Counted from the stretch's first letter, positions 8,977 to 18,747 are shown. The stretch is 64,000 bases of DNA from Pantoea alhagi (GCF_002101395.1 NZ_CP019706.1:2914001-2978000), one strand, 5' to 3'. Made by a program: numbers and translations. Notes: generated by a model from the letters alone, not told the origin.

Positions 8977-10641
8977 ATGTCTGACAGTAGCTTCAACCGC
9001 CGTTGGGCGCAGGTGATTATTGAGGTGTTGTTGCGTCATCAGGTGCGCCATGTCTGTATCGCGCCCGGCTCACGTTCTGCGCCGCTCACGCTGGCGGCAG
9101 CCAAATCTGCATTAACCTGCCATACCCATTTTGATGAACGCGGGCTGGGCTTTTTAGCACTTGGCCTGGCGAAAGGCTCGCGTACCCCCGTGGCGCTGAT
9201 AGTGACCTCGGGCACTGCCGTAGCGAATCTGCTGCCCGCCGTTATTGAGGCGCAGCTAACCGGTGAGCGGCTGATTGTACTGAGCGCCGATCGACCACCG
9301 GAATTGATTAACTGCGGCGCTAATCAGGCGATTACCCAGCCAGGCATATTTTCTCATTTTGCCCACCGCTGCGATTTACCGCGGCCAACGCCTGAAATTG
9401 ACGCCCGCTGGCTGGCGGCGGCGCTGGATGAAGCGATTGCCGCAGCCAGTACGGGCGCGCTGCACGTTAACTGTCCCTTTGCTGAGCCGCTCTATGGCCC
9501 GGAGGATAATGCCTGGCGCGAATGGCTGGCGTCGCTGGATGCATGGATGCAGCAATCGATCCCGTGGGTGACTCACAGCGCGCCGGAAAGCCATACGCAG
9601 CAGAGCGACTGGCCAGCCTGGCGACAAAAACGCGGCGTGGTTATCGCAGGCAAAATGCGCCCGGAGGAGGGCGCGGTGGTGGCTCGGTGGGCGGCCACGC
9701 TGGGCTGGCCGCTGCTGGCAGATATTCAATCGCAAACCGGCCAGCCGCTGCCCTGTGCGGATTTATGGCTGAGCAGCCCGCAGGCGCAGCAGCAACTGAA
9801 TCAGGCGGAACTGGTCGTGCAGTTTGGCACCCGTCTGATTAGCAAGCGGCTCTTGCAGTGGCAGCAGCAGGCGCGCCCGCAGCAGTGGTGGCTTATCGAT
9901 GCGCTGCCGGGGCGGCGCGATCCTGCCAGCCAGCCGGGGCGACGTATCGTCAGTGAGATCGGCAGCTGGATTAATGCGCATCCGGCAATGGCCGCTACGC
10001 CCTGGGCACCCACGCTGGCTACGCTGGCCGCATCCATCCAGCGCCAGGCCAGCGCAGCTGTGGGGAATACGCCAGAGGCACTGCTGGCGCACCGGCTGGC
10101 GGAATTACTGCCGCCTGATGGCGCACTGTTTCTTGGTAACAGCCTGCTGGTACGGCTGACAGATGCGTTAGCACAGTTGCCGGTTGGCTACCCTGTCTAC
10201 TGCAATCGCGGCGCCAGCGGGATCGATGGCCTGATAGCAACCTTAAGCGGCATTCAGCGCGCTCAGGCGCGTCCGATGCTGGCACTGCTGGGCGATATCT
10301 CCGCCCTGTATGATTTGAACAGTCTGGCGCTGCTGCGTCAGCTTGCCGCGCCGCTGGTGCTGGTGGTGATTAACAACAACGGCGGTCGCATTTTCTCTCT
10401 GTTGCCGACGCCTGTCAGCGAGCGCGAGCGTTTTTTTACTTTGCCGCAGTCGGTCAGCTTTGCCCCGGCAGCGCAGATGTTCGGCCTTGATTATCAGCAT
10501 GTCGCCGCCTGGGCGTCGCTACAACAGGCCGTTGAACAGGGCTTTCTGCAGCAGGGCGGCACGCTGGTGGAGTTCAGCGTAGCGCCTGATAGCGGTGCGG
10601 AGACCTTTGCCCGCCTGGTGGCGATGGGAGCAACGTTATGA
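8977..10641 (+). CDS. menD: 2-succinyl-5-enolpyruvyl-6-hydroxy-3-cyclohexene-1-carboxylate synthase
   Basis: MenD is the thiamine-diphosphate enzyme that adds a succinyl semialdehyde unit from 2-oxoglutarate to isochorismate. Its 554 residues match E. coli (556). The N-terminal CIAPGSRSAPLTLAA and HFDERGLGFLALGLAKG segments carry the ThDP-activating glutamate, and the C-terminal ALLGDISALYDLNSLALL through VINNNGGRIFSLLP is the diphosphate/Mg binding motif. An AAGGGGAGAG ribosome site precedes the ATG. Its stop overlaps the menH start by 4 bases, indicating coupled translation. Confidence 0.97.
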   Translation: MSDSSFNRRWAQVIIEVLLRHQVRHVCIAPGSRSAPLTLAAAKSALTCHTHFDERGLGFLALGLAKGSRTPVALIVTSGTAVANLLPAVIEAQLTGERLIVLSADRPPELINCGANQAITQPGIFSHFAHRCDLPRPTPEIDARWLAAALDEAIAAASTGALHVNCPFAEPLYGPEDNAWREWLASLDAWMQQSIPWVTHSAPESHTQQSDWPAWRQKRGVVIAGKMRPEEGAVVARWAATLGWPLLADIQSQTGQPLPCADLWLSSPQAQQQLNQAELVVQFGTRLISKRLLQWQQQARPQQWWLIDALPGRRDPASQPGRRIVSEIGSWINAHPAMAATPWAPTLATLAASIQRQASAAVGNTPEALLAHRLAELLPPDGALFLGNSLLVRLTDALAQLPVGYPVYCNRGASGIDGLIATLSGIQRAQARPMLALLGDISALYDLNSLALLRQLAAPLVLVVINNNGGRIFSLLPTPVSERERFFTLPQSVSFAPAAQMFGLDYQHVAAWASLQQAVEQGFLQQGGTLVEFSVAPDSGAETFARLVAMGATL

Positions 10642-11408
10642 TCCTGCACGCCCGCTGGCAGGGACACCGGCGCAGCAGCAAGCCAACTCTGGTTTGGCTG
10701 CATGGTTTCCTGGGAACCATGCATGACTGGCTGCCGGTACAGCAGGCGTTTATCAACTGGCCGATGCTGAGCATCGATCTGCCCGGGCACGGCGGCTCCT
10801 GTGGGCAGCGCGTCAGCGGCTTTGATGAACTCAGCGAGCGCATCGGCGCTACGCTGCGTCATTACCAGATTCAACATTACTGGCTCATCGGCTATTCCCT
10901 CGGCGGACGCGTGGCAATGTATTACGCCTGCCGCGCAGCGCTGCCTGGGCTATGCGGGCTGGTGGTGGAGGCGGGGCATCCGGGGCTGGCCGATGAACAA
11001 CAACGTCGGGCGCGCGATGCGCGCGATACTCTGTGGATAAGCCGTTTCCGCCAGCTGCCGCTGCCTGACGCGCTACAGGTCTGGTATCGGCAGCCGCTCT
11101 TTAACGAGCTGACCGAGCAACAGCGCAACACGCTGGTCAGGCAGCGTAGCACGGGCGACGGCCCTTCGCTGGCGGCAATGCTGCACGCCACTTCATTAAG
11201 CAGGCAGCCTGATTTGCTGCCGGAACTTCAGCAGCTGGCCGTGCCTTTCAGCTATCTGTGCGGTGAATGGGACAATAAATTTATTCAGCTGGCCATGCAG
11301 GCGCATCTGCCGCTGCACACCATTCCGGCTGCCGGACACAATGCCCATCGTGCCAGTCCTGCCGCCTTTAGCGATCGGTTGACGCAACTGCTGCGTCAAC
11401 CTGTCTGA
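10638..11408 (+). CDS. menH: SHCHC synthase MenH (alpha/beta hydrolase fold)
   Basis: MenH eliminates pyruvate from SEPHCHC to give SHCHC in menaquinone synthesis. The 256-residue protein has the hydrolase fold with the nucleophile elbow GYSLGG (Ser87), Asp212 in CGEWDNKF and His234 in AAGHNAH, closely matching the E. coli catalytic triad positions. LHGFLGTMHDW near residue 21 forms the oxyanion region. The ATG overlaps the menD stop, and menB starts 15 bases downstream, so it is part of one operon. Confidence 0.96.
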   Translation: MILHARWQGHRRSSKPTLVWLHGFLGTMHDWLPVQQAFINWPMLSIDLPGHGGSCGQRVSGFDELSERIGATLRHYQIQHYWLIGYSLGGRVAMYYACRAALPGLCGLVVEAGHPGLADEQQRRARDARDTLWISRFRQLPLPDALQVWYRQPLFNELTEQQRNTLVRQRSTGDGPSLAAMLHATSLSRQPDLLPELQQLAVPFSYLCGEWDNKFIQLAMQAHLPLHTIPAAGHNAHRASPAAFSDRLTQLLRQPV

Positions 11409-11423
11409 ATTCTGGAGAACTTT

Positions 11424-12281
11424 ATGCTTTATCCCGATGAACAACAGCTTACCGCGCCGGTTGAATGGCATGACTGCAGCGGTGAATTCAGCGATATCCG
11501 CTATCACAAATCGCCGGAAGGCATAGCCAAAATTACCATTAACCGGCCACAGGTACGCAATGCCTTTCGACCGCTGACGGTACAGGAGATGATGCTGGCG
11601 CTGCAGGATGCGCGTTATGACGAAGGGATCGGCGTCATTATTCTTACCGGCGAGGGCGAACAGGCTTTCTGCGCCGGCGGCGATCAGAAAGTGCGTGGTG
11701 ATTACGGCGGCTATCAGGATGATGGCGGCGTGCATCATCTTAACGTACTCGACTTTCAACGCCAGATCCGCAACTGCCCGAAACCGGTAGTGGCAATGGT
11801 GGCGGGTTATGCGGTTGGCGGCGGGCACGTGCTGCATATGCTCTGCGATCTCACCATTGCGGCGGACAATGCGCGCTTCGGGCAAACCGGGCCGAAAGTC
11901 GGCTCCTTTGACGGCGGCTGGGGGGCGTCCTATATGGCGCGCATTGTTGGGCAGAAAAAAGCGCGTGAGATCTGGTTCCTGTGCCGCATGTACGATGCAC
12001 AACAGGCGCTGGCGATGGGGCTGGTGAATCATGTGGTACCGCTGACGCAGTTAGAGCCGGAAACGGTGCGCTGGTGCCGCGAAATGTTGCATAACAGCCC
12101 GATGGCGCTGCGCTGTCTGAAAGCGGCGCTGAACGCCGACTGCGACGGTCAGGCAGGGCTGCAGGAACTGGCTGGCAATGCCACTATGCTGTTTTATATG
12201 ACTGAAGAGGGGCAGGAAGGGCGCAACGCTTTTAACCAGAAGCGTCAGCCCGATTTCAGTCAGTTCAGGCGTAATCCCTGA
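11424..12281 (+). CDS. menB: 1,4-dihydroxy-2-naphthoyl-CoA synthase
   Basis: MenB is a crotonase-family enzyme that closes the naphthoquinone ring from o-succinylbenzoyl-CoA. At 285 residues it has the E. coli length. The crotonase oxyanion-hole segments FCAGGDQKVRGDYGGY and GYAVGGGHVLHMLCDLTIA are present, along with the QTGPKVGSFDGGWG block typical of MenB. A CTGGAGAAC ribosome site precedes the ATG. The stop codon shares one base with the menC start. Confidence 0.97.
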   Translation: MLYPDEQQLTAPVEWHDCSGEFSDIRYHKSPEGIAKITINRPQVRNAFRPLTVQEMMLALQDARYDEGIGVIILTGEGEQAFCAGGDQKVRGDYGGYQDDGGVHHLNVLDFQRQIRNCPKPVVAMVAGYAVGGGHVLHMLCDLTIAADNARFGQTGPKVGSFDGGWGASYMARIVGQKKAREIWFLCRMYDAQQALAMGLVNHVVPLTQLEPETVRWCREMLHNSPMALRCLKAALNADCDGQAGLQELAGNATMLFYMTEEGQEGRNAFNQKRQPDFSQFRRNP

Positions 12282-13243
12282 TGCGTCAGGCGAAGCTGTG
12301 GCGTTATGCCATTCCCATGGAGAGCGGCGTGGTATTGCGCGATCGTCGTCTGACGCAGCGGCAAGGGCTGCTGGTGATGCTGCAACAGCAGGATCGGCAG
12401 GGCTGGGGCGAAATCGCGCCGCTGCCGGGATTCAGCCACGAAACGCTGGCGCAGGCGCAGCAGGCCTGCGTAGCCTGGCTGACGCAGTGGCTTGCCGCAC
12501 GGCCGGTTGCCGAAAGCCGGTTGCCTTCAGTGGCTTTTGGCCTGAGCTGCGCCAGCGCAGAGCTGGCGGGGGAGCTGCCGTTAGCGGGTACCTGGCGCAG
12601 CGCACAGCTGTGTCACGGCGATCCCGACGCGCTGCTGTTACAGCTTGAGGAGCAGGAAACGCCCTGTGCCAAAATGAAAGTCGGACTGTATGAAGCGGTA
12701 CGCGACGGCCTGCAGGTCAGCCTGCTGCTGGAAGCGTTGCCCGCTCTGCAGCTGCGCCTGGACGCCAACCGCAGCTGGACGCTGGAAAAAGCGCGCCAGT
12801 TTGCCCGCTGCCTGACGCCGTCACAGCGTGCGCGTATCGCCTTTATTGAAGAACCCTGCCGTACACCTGCTGAAAGCCTGGCGTTTGCCGCCGAATGGGG
12901 AATAGCGATCGCCTGGGATGAGAGCCTGCGTGAGCCGGTCTTTCAGTTACAGGCCGCGCCGGGGCTGACAGCGCTGGTGATCAAGCCCACGTTAACCGGC
13001 TCGCTGGCGCGTATTCAGCAGCAAATCCACGAGGCGCAGCGACTGGGGTTACAGGTGATTATCAGCTCGGCGCTGGAGTCCAGCCTGGGACTGACGCAGC
13101 TGGCGCGGCTGGCGCACTGGCTAACGCCACAGTCGCTGCCGGGGCTGGATACCTTAACGTTGATGCGTCAGCAGCTGGTGCGATGCTGGCCTGGCTGCAT
13201 GCTGCCCTTACAGGATCGGGAAACGTGGACGCGCATTTATTAA
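12281..13243 (+). CDS. menC: o-Succinylbenzoate synthase
   Basis: MenC is an enolase-superfamily dehydratase turning SHCHC into o-succinylbenzoate. The 320-residue product carries the superfamily residues: the Lys-x-Lys in CAKMKVGLYEA, metal-binding Asp in LRLDANRSW, Glu in FIEEPC, Asp in IAWDESLRE, and the second base Lys in ALVIKPTLTG. The start uses the overlapping TGATG arrangement with menB. The 3' end overlaps the start of menE. Confidence 0.95.
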   Translation: MRQAKLWRYAIPMESGVVLRDRRLTQRQGLLVMLQQQDRQGWGEIAPLPGFSHETLAQAQQACVAWLTQWLAARPVAESRLPSVAFGLSCASAELAGELPLAGTWRSAQLCHGDPDALLLQLEEQETPCAKMKVGLYEAVRDGLQVSLLLEALPALQLRLDANRSWTLEKARQFARCLTPSQRARIAFIEEPCRTPAESLAFAAEWGIAIAWDESLREPVFQLQAAPGLTALVIKPTLTGSLARIQQQIHEAQRLGLQVIISSALESSLGLTQLARLAHWLTPQSLPGLDTLTLMRQQLVRCWPGCMLPLQDRETWTRIY

Positions 13244-14646
13244 ATGATTTTCCATGGCGCGTGCGGGCGCAAACCATGCCTGCGGCAATCGCGCTGCGGG
13301 CAGGCAAAGAGCAGCTAAGCTGGCAGACGCTGGCAGAGCGGCTGGAGCGGCTCTGTAACGGTTTTCAGCAGCAGGGCGTGACGTGCGGCTCGCTGGTGGC
13401 GCTACGTGGTAACAACAGCCTGTCGCTGTTGCTGGCCTGGCTGGCATTATTGCAGGCTGGCGCGCGGGTATTACCGCTTAATCCGCAGCTGCCGTCAGTG
13501 ACGCTGCTGCCGTTGCTGCGCATGTTGCTTCCTGACTTTATGCTGGACCTGGCTGAGCCGTTGACTGACGTTATGCCGGTTGCAACGCAGCCTCTTACTT
13601 TTCCGACGGCGCAGTGGTTAAACCAGACGCCGCAGCTGGCGACAACAATTCAGGCTTTATGGCGGTCCGATGCTATCGCCACGCTGACGCTCACCTCTGG
13701 TTCCACCGGCCTGCCGAAGGCGGCGGCGCACACGTTTCAGGCACTGCTGCTCAGCGCGGCGGGGGTGAATCAGCTAATGAATTTCAACGCTGCCGAAAGC
13801 TGGCTGCTGTCGCTGCCGCTGTATCATGTCTCCGGACAGGGGATCGTCTGGCGCTGGCTGCTGGCGGGCGCCTGCCTGGTGCTACCCGTATCGCCTTTGT
13901 CGCAGGCGCTCAGCGGATGCAGTTTTGCATCGCTGGTGCCAACCCAGCTATGGCGTCTTCTCCGGCAGCCTGAGCGGCCTGCGGGCTTAAGGGCGGTACT
14001 GCTCGGCGGCGCAGCGATCCCTGCTGATTTAGTCACGCGCGCGCAAGCCACAGGCATCAGCTGCTGGTGCGGTTATGGCCTGACGGAAAGCGCCGCCACG
14101 GTATGTGGTAAACGGGCGGACAACCGACCCGGCGTCGGCAGGGCGTTAAACGGACGTGAGATAGCGATTGTTGATAACGAAATCTGGATCCGTGGCGCAA
14201 CCTTAGCCAGCGGCTACTGGCGTGACGGGCGGCTGTGGCCATTGACGAATGAGCAGGGCTGGTTTGCCACCGGCGATTTGGGGCGCTGGCATCAGGACGA
14301 ACTGCAGGTGTTGGGCAGGAAGGACAATCTGTTTTTCAGCGGCGGCGAGGCGGTGCAGCCGGAAGCGATAGAAAGCCTGCTGATGCAGCATCCCGCCGTG
14401 ATGCAGGCGGTTATTCTGCCGCAGCCGGATGACGAGTGGGGGGCGAGACCGGTGGCGCTGCTGACGCTGGCAGCGGATGAAAAGCTGGAAAACATCGCCG
14501 CCTGGGCGCGGGAGCAACTGGCCAGCTTCCAGCGTCCCGTCCGCTGGCTGACATTGCCGGAAGGCGCGGCGCGGGGCGGCATCAAGTTATCACGTCAGCA
14601 GCTGGCGCAGTGGCTGCAGGTCCGGCAGCAGGGGAATGGAAGCTGA
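13225..14646 (+). CDS. menE: o-Succinylbenzoate-CoA ligase
   Basis: MenE adenylates o-succinylbenzoate and makes its CoA thioester, feeding MenB. It is an ANL-superfamily enzyme with the P-loop LTLTSGSTGLPKAAAHT, CGYGLTESAAT, the ATGDLG hinge region and GRKDNLFFSGGEAVQPE. The start is uncertain. An in-frame ATG at 13183 would overlap menC by 61 bases; I prefer GTG 13225, which gives an N-terminus (FPWRV) aligning with E. coli MenE and has AGGATCGGG upstream. It is the last gene of the men cluster; the three-gene overlap chain menB-menC-menE indicates tight coupling. Confidence 0.93.
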   Translation: MDAHLLNDFPWRVRAQTMPAAIALRAGKEQLSWQTLAERLERLCNGFQQQGVTCGSLVALRGNNSLSLLLAWLALLQAGARVLPLNPQLPSVTLLPLLRMLLPDFMLDLAEPLTDVMPVATQPLTFPTAQWLNQTPQLATTIQALWRSDAIATLTLTSGSTGLPKAAAHTFQALLLSAAGVNQLMNFNAAESWLLSLPLYHVSGQGIVWRWLLAGACLVLPVSPLSQALSGCSFASLVPTQLWRLLRQPERPAGLRAVLLGGAAIPADLVTRAQATGISCWCGYGLTESAATVCGKRADNRPGVGRALNGREIAIVDNEIWIRGATLASGYWRDGRLWPLTNEQGWFATGDLGRWHQDELQVLGRKDNLFFSGGEAVQPEAIESLLMQHPAVMQAVILPQPDDEWGARPVALLTLAADEKLENIAAWAREQLASFQRPVRWLTLPEGAARGGIKLSRQQLAQWLQVRQQGNGS

Positions 14647-14718
14647 TGTATGGCCCTCTGTAAAAGCAGCCGGAAGTAATGTTATGGTACTTTGATCTTT
14701 CATTGCAGGCGAAAACAG

Positions 14719-15114
14719 ATGTTATTTCATCACTTACGTATCGCGCGACCGGTAACGGATCTGGAACAGAGTAGCGAGATGTACTGTCGAGGTCTTGGGC
14801 TGAAAGAAATTGGCGCGTTCACCGACCATGACGGTTTCAGCGGGCGTATGCTGGGCCGTGACGATTTGCCCTGGCATCTGGAGTTCACCCTGTGCCATGA
14901 CCATCCGGTGATGCCTGCGCCCCCGGCAGAGGATCTGCTGGTTTTGTATATCCCTGAAAGGGAAGCGTGGACAGCGGCCTGTAATCAAATGGAGCAGGCG
15001 GGTTTTACCCGAACCTGTGCTTTTAACCCGTACTGGGAAAGTAAAGGTATCACTTTTCAGGACAATGATGGCTACCGTGTGGTGTTGCAAAACAGCCGCT
15101 GGGAAGTTTCCTGA
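14719..15114 (+). CDS. VOC-superfamily (glyoxalase/bleomycin-resistance fold) protein
   Basis: The 131-residue product has the vicinal-oxygen-chelate pattern: an early HHLRIARPVTDL strand with a metal-type histidine, a middle HLEFTLC strand, and a final FQDNDGYRVVLQN strand. Proteins of this size bind a divalent metal through paired beta-alpha-beta-beta-beta modules and act on small molecules, but nothing here identifies the substrate. The ATG at 14719 is preferred over a TTG at 14692 because it starts the first conserved strand. It sits alone after menE and converges with the LysE-type gene. Confidence 0.8.
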   Translation: MLFHHLRIARPVTDLEQSSEMYCRGLGLKEIGAFTDHDGFSGRMLGRDDLPWHLEFTLCHDHPVMPAPPAEDLLVLYIPEREAWTAACNQMEQAGFTRTCAFNPYWESKGITFQDNDGYRVVLQNSRWEVS

Positions 15115-15133
15115 ATTGTTATTGATAACATAA

Positions 15134-15733
15134 TCAGGATAGCAGCGCTTTTAGCGAGAAGGCGATAAGCAGCAGCCCGCCAGTGATATTCACGAATTTT
15201 TTCAGCATTAACGGATCGATTTTACGGACAGAAAAAATTAGCGCTCTGCTGACTAACAGCAGCCAGGCGACCATTACCACAACGTGTAGCGAAGCCAGTA
15301 CCAGATAATCGCTGATATTCCCCTGCCTGCCGGCAAACTGGGAGACCACCGTCAGATAAAAAAGGATGGCCTTGGGATTCAGCACGTTGGCCAGCCAGGC
15401 TTTTTTTAACGTCACGGGATTCGCTGCATGATCGAAAGAAAACGTATGCGCCGAAAGTCCGCTACGGATCAGCTGAATGCCCAACCAGAGAAGATAAGCG
15501 GTGCCGGCGATTTTCAGTATATTGAAAAATTCAGGCGAAGAGATCAGCGCCGTGATACCCAATCCGATTAAAACGGCGTGCGTATAAATACCCAGTGTCG
15601 TTCCTAGTAGGGTAGAGCACAGTCCGCGGCGCCCACCCGCCAGCGCACTGTTAATAGCCAGCGTAAAGCTTGCGCCAGGTGAAAGCGCCACGGGTAACAG
15701 GGCCGGCAGAAAGCCGATTATATTGATGTCCAT
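15134..15733 (-). CDS. LysE/RhtB-family amino-acid exporter
   Basis: A 199-residue inner-membrane protein with about six hydrophobic segments. The N-terminal PVALSPGASFTLAINSALAGG is the hallmark of the LysE/RhtB family, and KAWLANVLNPKAILFYLTVV near residue 115 is its second conserved block. Members export amino acids such as homoserine, threonine or leucine; the substrate cannot be read from sequence. It lies between the VOC gene and the catalase, transcribed in the same direction as the catalase, whose terminator lies between them, so it needs its own promoter. Confidence 0.85.
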   Translation of the reverse strand: MDINIIGFLPALLPVALSPGASFTLAINSALAGGRRGLCSTLLGTTLGIYTHAVLIGLGITALISSPEFFNILKIAGTAYLLWLGIQLIRSGLSAHTFSFDHAANPVTLKKAWLANVLNPKAILFYLTVVSQFAGRQGNISDYLVLASLHVVVMVAWLLLVSRALIFSVRKIDPLMLKKFVNITGGLLLIAFSLKALLS

Positions 15734-15787
15734 TAACCCTGAATATTAGGTGACGCTCCCACCGCTGACCATCCGCTGACAGGCAAT

Positions 15788-15814
15788 AAAAAAGCCCAAC
15801 CTTGCGGTTGGGCT
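15788..15814 (-). terminator. Rho-independent terminator of the catalase gene
   Basis: A perfect 9-bp stem (15793-15801 with 15806-15814) has a 4-base loop, and a six-T run follows on the minus strand. It lies about 35 bases past the catalase stop. Confidence 0.92.
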
Positions 15815-15849
15815 GTAAACGGCTGATTCAGCATCAGGAAACTGCAGGC

Positions 15850-17292
15850 TTATCCCTGTAGCGCACGCAGCGCATTTTCCACCCCGGCGCCATAGGCTTC
15901 GTCCACCTGACGGAACAGCGCAATCTGACGCTGCTGAATAAACGCCGGTATCTGCACCAGTTCACCAGCGATACGCTTAAACATACGCTGATGCTCTTCT
16001 TCACTCAGCAGGTTAAACAACGCGCGCGGCTGGCTGAAGTAGTCATCATCTTCACGATGGTTCCAGTGATCGGCTGCGCCTTCCAGCGACAGTGGCGGCT
16101 CGCTGAAGTCCGGCTGCTCCTGAAACACACCAAAGCTGTTGGGTTCATAGGTCGCCCCATTGCCGCTGTTGCCGTCCACGCGCATTGCGCCGTCGCGGTG
16201 ATAGCTATGGAACGGGCACTTCGGCGCGTTCACCGGGATCTGATGGTGGTTCACGCCCAAACGATAGCGGTGCGCATCGCCATAGGAGAACAGACGGCCC
16301 TGCAGCATGCGGTCCGGCGAGAAGCCGATGCCGGGCACCACGTTAGCCGGGCTCATCGCAACCTGCTCAACCTCGGCGAAATAGTTATCCGGGTTGCGGT
16401 TCAGCTCGAACTCGCCCACTTCAATCAGCGGATAGTCGGCGTGCGGCCAGACCTTGGTTAAGTCAAACGGGTTGTACGGCGTCTGTGACGCCTCTTTCTC
16501 CGGCATCACCTGTACGTAAAATTTCCAGCGCGGGAAATCACCACGTTCGATCGATTCAAACAGATCGCGCTGAGAACTCTCACGATCGCGGGCGATCAGT
16601 TGCGCGGCCTCCTCATCCATCAGATTTTCTACACCCTGCTGGCAACGCATATGGAATTTCACCCAGAAGCGTTCCTGCTGGTCATTGATAAAGCTGTAGG
16701 TGTGACTGCCAAAACCATGAATGTGGCGGTAAGAGCGCGGCAGACCACGATCGCTAAAGTCGATAGTCAGCTGGTGCAGCGATTCTGGCAGAAGCGAAAA
16801 AAAGTCCCATTTGTAGGTGGGGTTGCGCAAGTTAGTACGTGGATCGCGTTTAACCACATGGTTAAGATCCGGGAATTTCAGCGGATCGCGCAGATAGAAA
16901 ACCGGGGTATTGTTGCCAACCAGATCCCAGTTGCCTTCCTCGGTATAAAACTTCATGGAAAAACCGCGGATATCACGCTCGGCATCAGCGCCGCCGCGCT
17001 CACCGGCAACCGTAGAGAAACGGATAAAAAGGTCGGTTTTTTTACCCACTTCTGAGAAGAGTTTGGCGCGGCTAAAACGGGTAATATCCTGCGTTACGGT
17101 AAAGGTGCCGTAAGCGCCTGAACCTTTGGCATGCATGCGACGTTCCGGGATCACTTCACGATCGAAATGCGCCAGTTTTTCCAGCAGCCAGACATCCTGC
17201 AACAGCAGCGGGCCACGACGTCCGGCAGACATAGAGTTATTGTTATGGGCAACCGGCGCGCCTGAAGCGGTAGTAAGACCTTTTTTATTCAT
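15850..17292 (-). CDS. katA: Small-subunit haem catalase (clade 3, KatA type)
   Basis: A 480-residue monofunctional catalase that dismutates hydrogen peroxide in the cytoplasm. The distal catalytic histidine (His54, in ERRMHAKGSGAYG), the GNNTP motif near residues 127-130, and the proximal haem tyrosine Tyr337 (RLFSYGDAHRYRLG) are all present. Length and the lack of a C-terminal flavodoxin-like domain place it with small clade-3 enzymes rather than E. coli KatE. The ATG at 17292 begins the family-typical MNKKGLTTASGAPV; an ATG ten codons upstream is less likely. E. coli K-12 has no such gene here. Confidence 0.94.
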   Translation of the reverse strand: MNKKGLTTASGAPVAHNNNSMSAGRRGPLLLQDVWLLEKLAHFDREVIPERRMHAKGSGAYGTFTVTQDITRFSRAKLFSEVGKKTDLFIRFSTVAGERGGADAERDIRGFSMKFYTEEGNWDLVGNNTPVFYLRDPLKFPDLNHVVKRDPRTNLRNPTYKWDFFSLLPESLHQLTIDFSDRGLPRSYRHIHGFGSHTYSFINDQQERFWVKFHMRCQQGVENLMDEEAAQLIARDRESSQRDLFESIERGDFPRWKFYVQVMPEKEASQTPYNPFDLTKVWPHADYPLIEVGEFELNRNPDNYFAEVEQVAMSPANVVPGIGFSPDRMLQGRLFSYGDAHRYRLGVNHHQIPVNAPKCPFHSYHRDGAMRVDGNSGNGATYEPNSFGVFQEQPDFSEPPLSLEGAADHWNHREDDDYFSQPRALFNLLSEEEHQRMFKRIAGELVQIPAFIQQRQIALFRQVDEAYGAGVENALRALQG

Positions 17293-17516
17293 ATGGCAAT
17301 TCTCTATCGGTGTGATTGTCAAAGGTTTAACCGAGGTAAAACCCGTTATTAATTGGGTAAACCTATTGTTTGCGCTATTTTGCTGCTAAGCCGCCGCGCT
17401 GACAATCTGTCAAAAGCTATCGCTGCTATCTCTGAAACTGTGTCTCCCGATATTTACGTTGTATTCACCGGCGCGCCTTCCTACAGTAAAGGCATTAACC
17501 AAACGAGGGACGTGAC

Positions 17517-18713
17517 GTGATTAGAGTGGAAATGCTCTCTACGGGCGATGAAGTGCTGCACGGCCAGATTATCGATACCAATGCCGCGTGGCTGGCTGAT
17601 ACCCTGTTTCAGCAGGGCCTGCCAATGACCAGCCGCGCCACCGTCGGCGACAGCCTGCCTGCGCTGGTGGAAGCACTGACCGAGCGCAGCCGCATTGCGG
17701 ATGTGCTGATTGTGAATGGCGGGCTGGGACCGACCAGCGACGATTTAAGCGCGCAGGCGGCGGCGAATGCCTGCGGCGTGGCACTGGAGCTACAGCCCGC
17801 CTGGCTGGAAAAAATCGAGGCATTTTTCGCCAGCCGTGGACGGCCTATGGCAGCCAGCAATCGCAAGCAGGCGGAGATCCCGGCGGGCAGCGAACTGATT
17901 GATAACCCGGTAGGCACCGCCTGCGGCTTTGCCGTCACGCTCAATGATTGCTGGATCTTCTTTACGCCTGGCGTGCCATCGGAATTTAAAGTGATGGTGG
18001 AGCAACAGATCCTGCCGCGCCTGAAGACGCGCTTTGCACTGCCGGAGCCGCCGCTCTGTTTACGTCTGACCACCTTTGGTCGCGGCGAGAGCGATCTGGC
18101 GGCGGAGCTGGAGCCGCTGCCGTTACCGGAAGGTGTGGTGATGGGCTATCGCTCCTCCGCGCCAATTATCGAAATCAAACTGACCGGCCCGGCCGCGCAG
18201 CGGGTAGCAATGGAGCAGATCTGGCAGCAGGTGCGTTTACAACTGGCGGAATGCACGTTATTTGAAGGTACGCAGGGGCTACCGGCGCTACTGGCGCAGC
18301 AGCTAAACACGCGCCAGCTAACGCTTACCGTTAGCGAGCAGTTCAGCGCGGGCCTGCTGCAGTGGCAGCTCAGTTCGGGCGGCGTGGCGTGCCGGGCTGG
18401 TGAAGTGCTGCCTGAAGGAGAAGAGACGCTTTCACAGCTGGCGCAGCGGGCGCAGGAGCGGGCAAAGGCGCAGCAGGCGTCACTGGCGCTGCTGGTAGGA
18501 TCGTTGCGGGATAAGCAGCTCGGTTTTGCGCTGCACACGCCGGATGGCACGTATGGTCAGCAGGTGAAGTTTAATAACCAGCGCCATACGGTCAAAACGC
18601 GTCAGGAGCTGGTGGCGATGATGGCGATGAATATGCTGCGTCGCTGGCTGCACGGCATGGATGTCTCTACCGGGCATGGCTGGGTTGATGTGGTGGAAAC
18701 GCTAAAAGCGTAA
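17517..18713 (+). CDS. yfaY: CinA-like protein YfaY (nicotinamide mononucleotide deamidase-related)
   Basis: A 398-residue protein with an N-terminal MoaB/CinA-type domain (EMLSTGDEVLHGQIIDTNA and VNGGLGPTSDDLSAQAA, residues 1-170) and a degenerate C-terminal CinA-like domain. E. coli YfaY has the same length (about 400) and architecture. CinA proteins act on ADP-ribose or NMN, but the C-terminal deamidase residues look degraded in YfaY, so its activity is uncertain. It converges with yfaE. Confidence 0.9.
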   Translation: MIRVEMLSTGDEVLHGQIIDTNAAWLADTLFQQGLPMTSRATVGDSLPALVEALTERSRIADVLIVNGGLGPTSDDLSAQAAANACGVALELQPAWLEKIEAFFASRGRPMAASNRKQAEIPAGSELIDNPVGTACGFAVTLNDCWIFFTPGVPSEFKVMVEQQILPRLKTRFALPEPPLCLRLTTFGRGESDLAAELEPLPLPEGVVMGYRSSAPIIEIKLTGPAAQRVAMEQIWQQVRLQLAECTLFEGTQGLPALLAQQLNTRQLTLTVSEQFSAGLLQWQLSSGGVACRAGEVLPEGEETLSQLAQRAQERAKAQQASLALLVGSLRDKQLGFALHTPDGTYGQQVKFNNQRHTVKTRQELVAMMAMNMLRRWLHGMDVSTGHGWVDVVETLKA

Positions 18714-18723
18714 CGGAAAACGC

Positions 18724-18747
18724 AAAAGCCCAACCGATGGTTGGACT
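18724..18747 (-). terminator. Terminator of the nrdAB-yfaE operon
   Basis: On the minus strand a stem-loop built on CCAACC/GGTTGG with a 3-base loop and two flanking pairs is followed by TTTT. It lies 15 bases past the yfaE stop, in the gap to the convergent yfaY. Confidence 0.75.
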